Shown here in pieces: positions 4,826-8,411 of a DNA stretch of 8,411 nt. The DNA is from an uncultured Demequina sp. (lineage in GTDB: Bacteria; Actinomycetota; Actinomycetes; Actinomycetales; Demequinaceae), in NCBI GenBank assembly GCA_937925595.1, contig CALALQ010000043.1:1-8411 (forward strand). The letters are read 5' to 3'. Within the stretch, counting starts at the first letter, position 1; each line of letters begins with the position of its first letter. The notes beneath the pieces are model-generated. The model made no database searches. It saw nothing but the letters and a program-made list of their open reading frames with translations, and was not told the origin of the DNA. The position numbers and the translations under genes are program-made.

Positions 4826-5920
4826 TTACTTCAGCTTGGCGACAGCGCCGCCCCAGCCGCCGTCCTGCGCCTGCATGGTCGACCGCGTGGTGTCGGTGAT
4901 GACCTGCTCGTCGCGGGCCGCGGCGGCGTCGGTGAGCAGCCCCTGCGCCATCTCCAGCGAGACACCGCCGAGGATCAGGCCCTTGGCGAGCACGGGCTGG
5001 CGCAGGCGCGTCCCGGCGTCGGCGATCGCCCGGGCCTCCTCGAGGCGGGCGGTGACCGCCGTCATGGTCGCCTGGGCCTTCAGCAGCGGCGCGGTCAGTT
5101 CGGCGTAGCCGGCCCTGGCGCAGGCCTCGGCGACGAGCACGGGATCGGCCGGCCCGTCGGCGGGCGGCGGGGTCTGGGGGTGCGGCGACGTGGGCGCCGG
5201 AGGAACGGCGGTCGGCGAGGGCGGGGTGGACACGGGGGCCTCCATGGTGGCGTGGGGGGAAGCGGCGGACGTCGCCGCTGGGTGGGCCGCGCGGGCTCCC
5301 CACCCGCGCGCCTTGGCGAGCGCCGTGATCGGGTCGGGGGCGCGGGCGTAGGAGCGGATCTGCGCGAAGGCGACCGGTTCGACCGGAGCGCGGTCCTCGG
5401 CGGACGCCGCATCGGCGAAGCCTTCGGCGACGGCCTCGGCCGGGCCCAGCCAGGTCTCGGCGCGCATAAGCTGGCGCACCTCGGCGACCGGCTTCTTGCA
5501 GCGGTCGGCGTAGACCTGGGCATAGACGTTGCCCATCGTGTCGAGGGCCTCGGCGGCGCGGCGGTGGTCGTCGCACGTGCCCCAGACCGGCGCCGCCGGG
5601 TCGTGGATCATCAGCAGGGAGCCCGGCGCCATGGTGATGGTGTGGCCGGACATGACGAACAGGCTGGCGGCGCTCGCGGCCCAGCCCTCGACGACCATGT
5701 TCACCTTGCCCTTGTGGGCGGCGAAGGTGGCGTGGATGGCGGCGCCCTCGGTCGCGATGCCGCCACCGCTGTTGACGCGCACGGTCACGTCGGTGTCGCG
5801 GCCGACCTGCGCCAGGGCGTTGATGACGTCGGTCTGGGAAAAGCAGTCGTCGTCCCACCACGGGTCACCGCCGACCGTTCCGGTCAGCACAATTTCGTTG
5901 CCCTTGACGATCACACTCAT
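4826..5920 (-). CDS. ClpP-type prohead protease with scaffold-like C-terminal extension
   Basis: A 364-residue protein. Residues 1-172 are a ClpP-like serine protease of phage heads: WWDDDCFSQTDVINAL near the start, VRVNSGGGIATEGAAI (residues 48-63), the nucleophile block GWAASAAS with Ser83, LLMIHDPAAPVWG with His106, and ETWLGPAEAVAEGFAD (155-170), where Glu155 stands at the place of the acidic third residue. Residues about 226-262 are a linker dominated by Pro, Ser and Thr, and about 263-345 is a predicted helical region rich in Ala, Glu and Arg, likely the scaffold. It probably guides prohead assembly, then cleaves scaffold and itself, as lambda C/Nu3 do. The start overlaps the upstream stop (ATGA) and has GGAGG 6 bases upstream. 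Assignment as protease is firm; the scaffold role of the tail is inferred. Confidence 0.92.
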   Translation of the reverse strand: MSVIVKGNEIVLTGTVGGDPWWDDDCFSQTDVINALAQVGRDTDVTVRVNSGGGIATEGAAIHATFAAHKGKVNMVVEGWAASAASLFVMSGHTITMAPGSLLMIHDPAAPVWGTCDDHRRAAEALDTMGNVYAQVYADRCKKPVAEVRQLMRAETWLGPAEAVAEGFADAASAEDRAPVEPVAFAQIRSYARAPDPITALAKARGWGARAAHPAATSAASPHATMEAPVSTPPSPTAVPPAPTSPHPQTPPPADGPADPVLVAEACARAGYAELTAPLLKAQATMTAVTARLEEARAIADAGTRLRQPVLAKGLILGGVSLEMAQGLLTDAAAARDEQVITDTTRSTMQAQDGGWGGAVAKLK

Positions 5921-6672
5921 GAACGGCCTCCGGAGGACGCGGCGAAGCGGCGCTGCACGTCGGTCAGCGCCTCGGCGAAGCGGGTGGGGAAGGAGTCCCG
6001 CACCGCGCTCTCGACGATGGCGTAGAAGCGGAAGCGGGGACGGTAGCTGGGCGGCTTGACGAACAGGATCACCGGCCGCGGGTCGGCGCCGTCGCGGCGG
6101 TAGATGCCCGGCGGCAGGCCCTGGCGGTTGCCCGGCGGGGCGGCGAAATAGGCCTCGGTGCGGCGCTTGCCGCGGCCGACGCCGCGGCGGTTGGCGGTGT
6201 AGCCCTGCTCGCCGAAGGCGCGCACGGCGGAGAGGATCTTGACCAGCTGGCCGCGCTTCATGTTGCCGTAGGCGTCGAGCTCGGCCTCCTCGCCGGGCAC
6301 GGCGAACAGCCCCGGCGGCAGCAGGCCGGCGCCGCGCAGCTGCACCTCCGAGCCCTTGAGGCGGCGCGCCCCGCCCTCGACGTTGGGCAGCAGGTAGCGG
6401 GCGGCCGGCGTGCCCTTGCCGGCGAAATCGCGAAAGCCGACCCAGGCGCGGCGGTCGGCGCGGGTCGCCGGGCGCACGTAGGTGCTGTTCAGCGTGTAGG
6501 GCGTCGGCCGGTCGAAGGTGGTCGGCAGGGCGCGGCGCAGCGCCGCCCGGGCGTCCTGCGCCGTGCGGGTCAGCGCCGTCGGCAGGGCGTAGCTCACGAT
6601 TCGGTCGCCGTACTGGCGGAGCGCCGCCGTCACGCGGGCGGCGGAGGCCTGGACGGTGGCCGGACCCGGCAT
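5917..6672 (-). CDS. Putative minor tail / neck protein (gpZ-like role possible)
   Basis: A basic 251-residue protein with no signal peptide or membrane segment. Visible blocks are ALPTTFDRPTPYTLNSTYVRPAT (residues about 48-70), ARYLLPNVEGGARRLKGSE (91-109), GAGLLPPGLFAVPG, LDAYGNMKRGQLVKILSAV (132-150), an Arg/Gly/Lys-rich turn near 162-172, then EAYFAAPPGNRQGLPPGIY and PRPVILFVKPPSYRPRFRFY (198-217). I recall similar architecture in phage proteins labelled minor tail protein or hypothetical next to head genes, and the basic character plus 'K-x-x-E...GLLP' layout is compatible with the lambda gpZ neck/tail-completion group, but I cannot assign the family firmly. The gene begins 5 bases after the holin-like stop and ends in an ATGA overlap with the protease gene, so it belongs to the head operon. 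Its Shine-Dalgarno is poor, so coupling is likely. Confidence 0.8.
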   Translation of the reverse strand: MPGPATVQASAARVTAALRQYGDRIVSYALPTALTRTAQDARAALRRALPTTFDRPTPYTLNSTYVRPATRADRRAWVGFRDFAGKGTPAARYLLPNVEGGARRLKGSEVQLRGAGLLPPGLFAVPGEEAELDAYGNMKRGQLVKILSAVRAFGEQGYTANRRGVGRGKRRTEAYFAAPPGNRQGLPPGIYRRDGADPRPVILFVKPPSYRPRFRFYAIVESAVRDSFPTRFAEALTDVQRRFAASSGGRS

Positions 6673-6677
6673 GGCGC

Positions 6678-6998
6678 TCAGCGCGGCCCCGGCAGGGTGT
6701 CGGGGCGCAGGCGCAGCGACACGAAGGTGTTGAGCGCCTCCAGGCCGACGAAGCCGAAGGCGACGCCGATGCTGGTGGCGGTGACGGTGTCGGCGTCCAG
6801 GCGCTGCGCCACCACCGTCGCGACGACGGTCAGCGCCCCCATGGTCGGCAGGTCGAGCAGCACCAGCCGGCGCAGCGACTTGACGCGGCCGGCCTTGGCC
6901 TCGCGGCTCCAGCGGGCGAACACGCCGAACAGAACGCCGACGGCCGGCGGTAACAGGGCACGCACGGTCTCGGCGATATCGGGCTGGGCATCGGGCAT
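6678..6998 (-). CDS. Small three-helix membrane protein, probable phage holin (LydA-like)
   Basis: A 106-residue protein with three hydrophobic stretches: about 14-29 (ALLPPAVGVLFGVFARW), 51-66 (PTMGALTVVATVVAQR) and 73-94 (TATSIGVAFGFVGLEALNTFV). Basic residues cluster between the first two (31-45) and at the C-terminus. Size, three membrane segments, charged C-terminus and the G-F-x-G-x-E-A-L motif in the last helix resemble LydA/holin superfamily III proteins, which open the inner membrane for lysis. An upstream ATG at 7025 overlaps the portal stop (ATGA) and would add nine residues. I chose 6998 because AAGGA sits 7 bases before it. No endolysin or spanin is adjacent, so the holin call rests on topology and resemblance; another membrane role is possible. 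Confidence 0.7.
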   Translation of the reverse strand: MPDAQPDIAETVRALLPPAVGVLFGVFARWSREAKAGRVKSLRRLVLLDLPTMGALTVVATVVAQRLDADTVTATSIGVAFGFVGLEALNTFVSLRLRPDTLPGPR

Positions 6999-7005
6999 GG
7001 CGGAA

Positions 7006-7010
7006 TCCTT
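7006..7010 (-). promoter_or_regulatory. Shine-Dalgarno that favours the inner start of the holin-like gene
   Basis: AAGGA on the minus strand, 7 bases before ATG 6998. The alternative ATG at 7025 (overlapping the portal stop) has no comparable site. Dual starts are a known feature of some holins (holin/antiholin pairs), so both may be used. Confidence 0.55.
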
Positions 7011-7021
7011 GGCGCGCGGGG

Positions 7022-8411
7022 TCATGGGTAGGCGTCCTGGGAACGCGGGTCGGCGGGGTCGCCGGAGATCCTGGGCTTGCCCTGGCTGAGCTCGAGGCGC
7101 CGCTCGCGCTCCTGGTCGGCCTTGCGCTGGGCGTCGATGATCTCGGCGTCGCCACCGCGCTCGGCGATCTTGCCGGAGCGGGACTCGAAGCCGGCCTCGA
7201 CCTCGGCGGCCTCGGCCTCGATGTCCTGCTTGGGGTTGATGTACTCCCACCGCTCGGGCCGCCACTCGTGGTTCTTGAGGTCGGCGTCGCCGACACCGGC
7301 CGGCACGCGCAGCGCGCCGCTCGCCACAGCGGCGTCGATCCAGCGCTCGTAGACCACGCGGTTGAACTGGTGGCAGATGTGCTGGTGCTGCAGCTGGCGC
7401 ATGCGCCGCTTCAGCGTGTTGAACTGGGCCCGGAAGGTGCGGTCGTTGACGTCGCTCCAATCCCCCGACAGTTCCTCGTAGATGAGGTCGAGGCCGGACG
7501 CCACCGAGCGCAGCTGGGTGCGCTCGAAGACCTCGTCCTGGCCGGCAACCTCCTGCCACTGGGTGAACTCGATGTCCTCGCCGGGCATGAGGTACTGGAC
7601 GGTGCCCGGCTCCAGCGTCGCCGTCGGCTCGCCGTACAGGCCCTTCTGGACGTCCTGCCACATCTTGGCCATCTCCTCGTGCGACACGTCCTGGGTGAGG
7701 GCGCGGCGCACGAAGCCGACCAGGCTGGCGATGAGCTGCTTGCGCAGCAGCGCGGCGTCCTTCCACTCGCCGAGCTGGTACAGCGTGGCGATGGCCACCG
7801 ACAGCCAGGGCAGGCCGCGCAGCTGGCCGGGCGGCGCGACACGGACGTGGCAGACGTCGGCGGCGTCGACGCGCGACAGCTGCCACGCGTCGGTCGCGGT
7901 GCCGAGCCCGACGTCGCCGGGATGCTGGCGGTACATCCAGTAGCCGACGCGGCGGCCGATGGCGTCGCGCTCGATGCCCTGCAGCACCGGGTTGCCGCCG
8001 TTGGGCACGGCGTAGTCGAGCGGCACCTGCTCGGTCGGGATGACCTGGATCTGCAGCGGCACCGGCAGGCCGTCGGCCGGCCGGCGCGGGCGCAGGCGGG
8101 CGAAGGACTCGCCGCCCTCGACCAATTCGCCGACCACCGCCGTCTGCAGGCCGTAGAAGTCGAAGGCCCCGTCGGCGTCGGCGTAGGGCACCCAGCGCTC
8201 CCACAGCGTGTGGATGGCCTCGCGCACCGCCTCGTCCCGGCACAGCGAGCGCGGCTTGATGCCGGTGCCGACGAGGTGGGTCTTGTACAGCGACAGCGCG
8301 CGCCGGCCGTGCAGGTTGTTGCGGGCCAGGTCGCGCGAGCGCCGCACCATCTCCGGCGCGGTGGCGGCGACGATGGCGTTGGGCCCGGCGCCGGTCGGGC
8401 GCCAGCCGCCG
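7022..8411 (-). CDS. Phage portal protein, lambda gpB family (N-terminus beyond the window edge)
   Basis: The frame is open from the window edge (first full codon at 8410) to a TGA at 7022, giving 462 residues; lambda-type portals are about 500-530, so some tens of residues are missing. The first visible residues, GGWRPTGAGPNAIVAATAPE, then RSRDLARNN, are the family's N-terminal signature. Further blocks are DFYGLQTAVVGELVEGGESF, a VIPTEQV strand, GRRVGYWMYRQHPGD, VCHVRVAPPGQLRGLPWLS, and the C-terminal GDWSDVNDRTFRAQFNTLKRRM, FNRVVYERWIDAAV and EYINPKQDIEAEA. The C-terminal tail is charged (DAQRKADQERERRLEL). The dodecameric portal forms the DNA entry vertex where terminase docks and to which gpFII-like protein attaches. 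It leads the operon seen here; terminase and gpW-like genes would be expected just upstream. Confidence 0.95.
   Translation of the reverse strand, partial: GGWRPTGAGPNAIVAATAPEMVRRSRDLARNNLHGRRALSLYKTHLVGTGIKPRSLCRDEAVREAIHTLWERWVPYADADGAFDFYGLQTAVVGELVEGGESFARLRPRRPADGLPVPLQIQVIPTEQVPLDYAVPNGGNPVLQGIERDAIGRRVGYWMYRQHPGDVGLGTATDAWQLSRVDAADVCHVRVAPPGQLRGLPWLSVAIATLYQLGEWKDAALLRKQLIASLVGFVRRALTQDVSHEEMAKMWQDVQKGLYGEPTATLEPGTVQYLMPGEDIEFTQWQEVAGQDEVFERTQLRSVASGLDLIYEELSGDWSDVNDRTFRAQFNTLKRRMRQLQHQHICHQFNRVVYERWIDAAVASGALRVPAGVGDADLKNHEWRPERWEYINPKQDIEAEAAEVEAGFESRSGKIAERGGDAEIIDAQRKADQERERRLELSQGKPRISGDPADPRSQDAYP

Noticed and set aside
5288..5310. Eight-bp inverted repeat CGCGCGGG/CCCGCGCG within the protease gene
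   Set aside because: It lies in coding sequence near the linker, and simple G/C palindromes of this size are expected in DNA this rich in G and C; no regulatory context.
4358..6025. Long plus-strand open frame of 555 codons opposite decoration and protease genes
   Set aside because: Low-complexity Gly/Arg/Val composition and full overlap with the confidently identified gpD-like and ClpP-like genes; an antisense shadow.
1..8411. Possible defence, toxin or other cargo system
   Set aside because: Every stretch is accounted for by head and tail morphogenesis genes, and the largest gap is about 70 bases. I found nothing supporting an accessory system.

Overview
The window is a contiguous piece of a lambda-like siphophage head-and-tail morphogenesis operon, most likely from an integrated prophage. 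Every gene I can support lies on the minus strand, so transcription runs from the high coordinates to the low ones. The DNA is very GC-rich (by eye about 70%) with strong G/C bias at third codon positions. That bias produces long spurious open frames on the plus strand. The protein families and base composition suggest a high-GC alphaproteobacterial host (for example Rhodospirillales-like), but this is inference: no host gene, integrase or attachment site is visible.

Head module (8411 to 3017, in order of transcription): a portal protein cut off by the window edge at its N-terminus; a small three-helix membrane protein resembling a holin; a basic protein of about 250 residues that looks like a minor tail/neck component; a ClpP-type prohead protease with a proline-rich linker and a scaffold-like C-terminal tail; a gpD-like head decoration protein; a gpE-like major capsid protein; and a gpFII-like head-tail joining protein.

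Tail module (3017 to 1): a gpU-like tail terminator, a gpV-like tail tube protein without the extra C-terminal Ig domain, a pair of tail assembly chaperones (G and G-T) joined by a clear -1 ribosomal slippery site (GGGAAAA), a possible 24-codon coupling ORF, and the N-terminal 448 residues of the tape measure protein, which runs off the low-coordinate edge. Gene order closely follows phage lambda B-C-D-E-FII-U-V-G-T-H. The exceptions are that no FI is seen and that two genes (holin-like and minor-tail-like) sit between portal and protease.

Genes are packed tightly: ATGA, TGATG and GTGA overlaps indicate translational coupling. The few gaps carry RNA-level signals. Perfect GC hairpins follow the major capsid gene (cUUCGg tetraloop) and the tail tube gene, and a smaller hairpin with a short T run precedes the tail tube gene. 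These plausibly set the protein ratios of a virion, which needs hundreds of capsid and tube subunits but few of the others. I see no promoter, no tRNA, no CRISPR array, no insertion sequence and no cargo or defence genes. There is no evidence for a wholly new system here; the noteworthy material is the translational and RNA-level control and the altered gene order.
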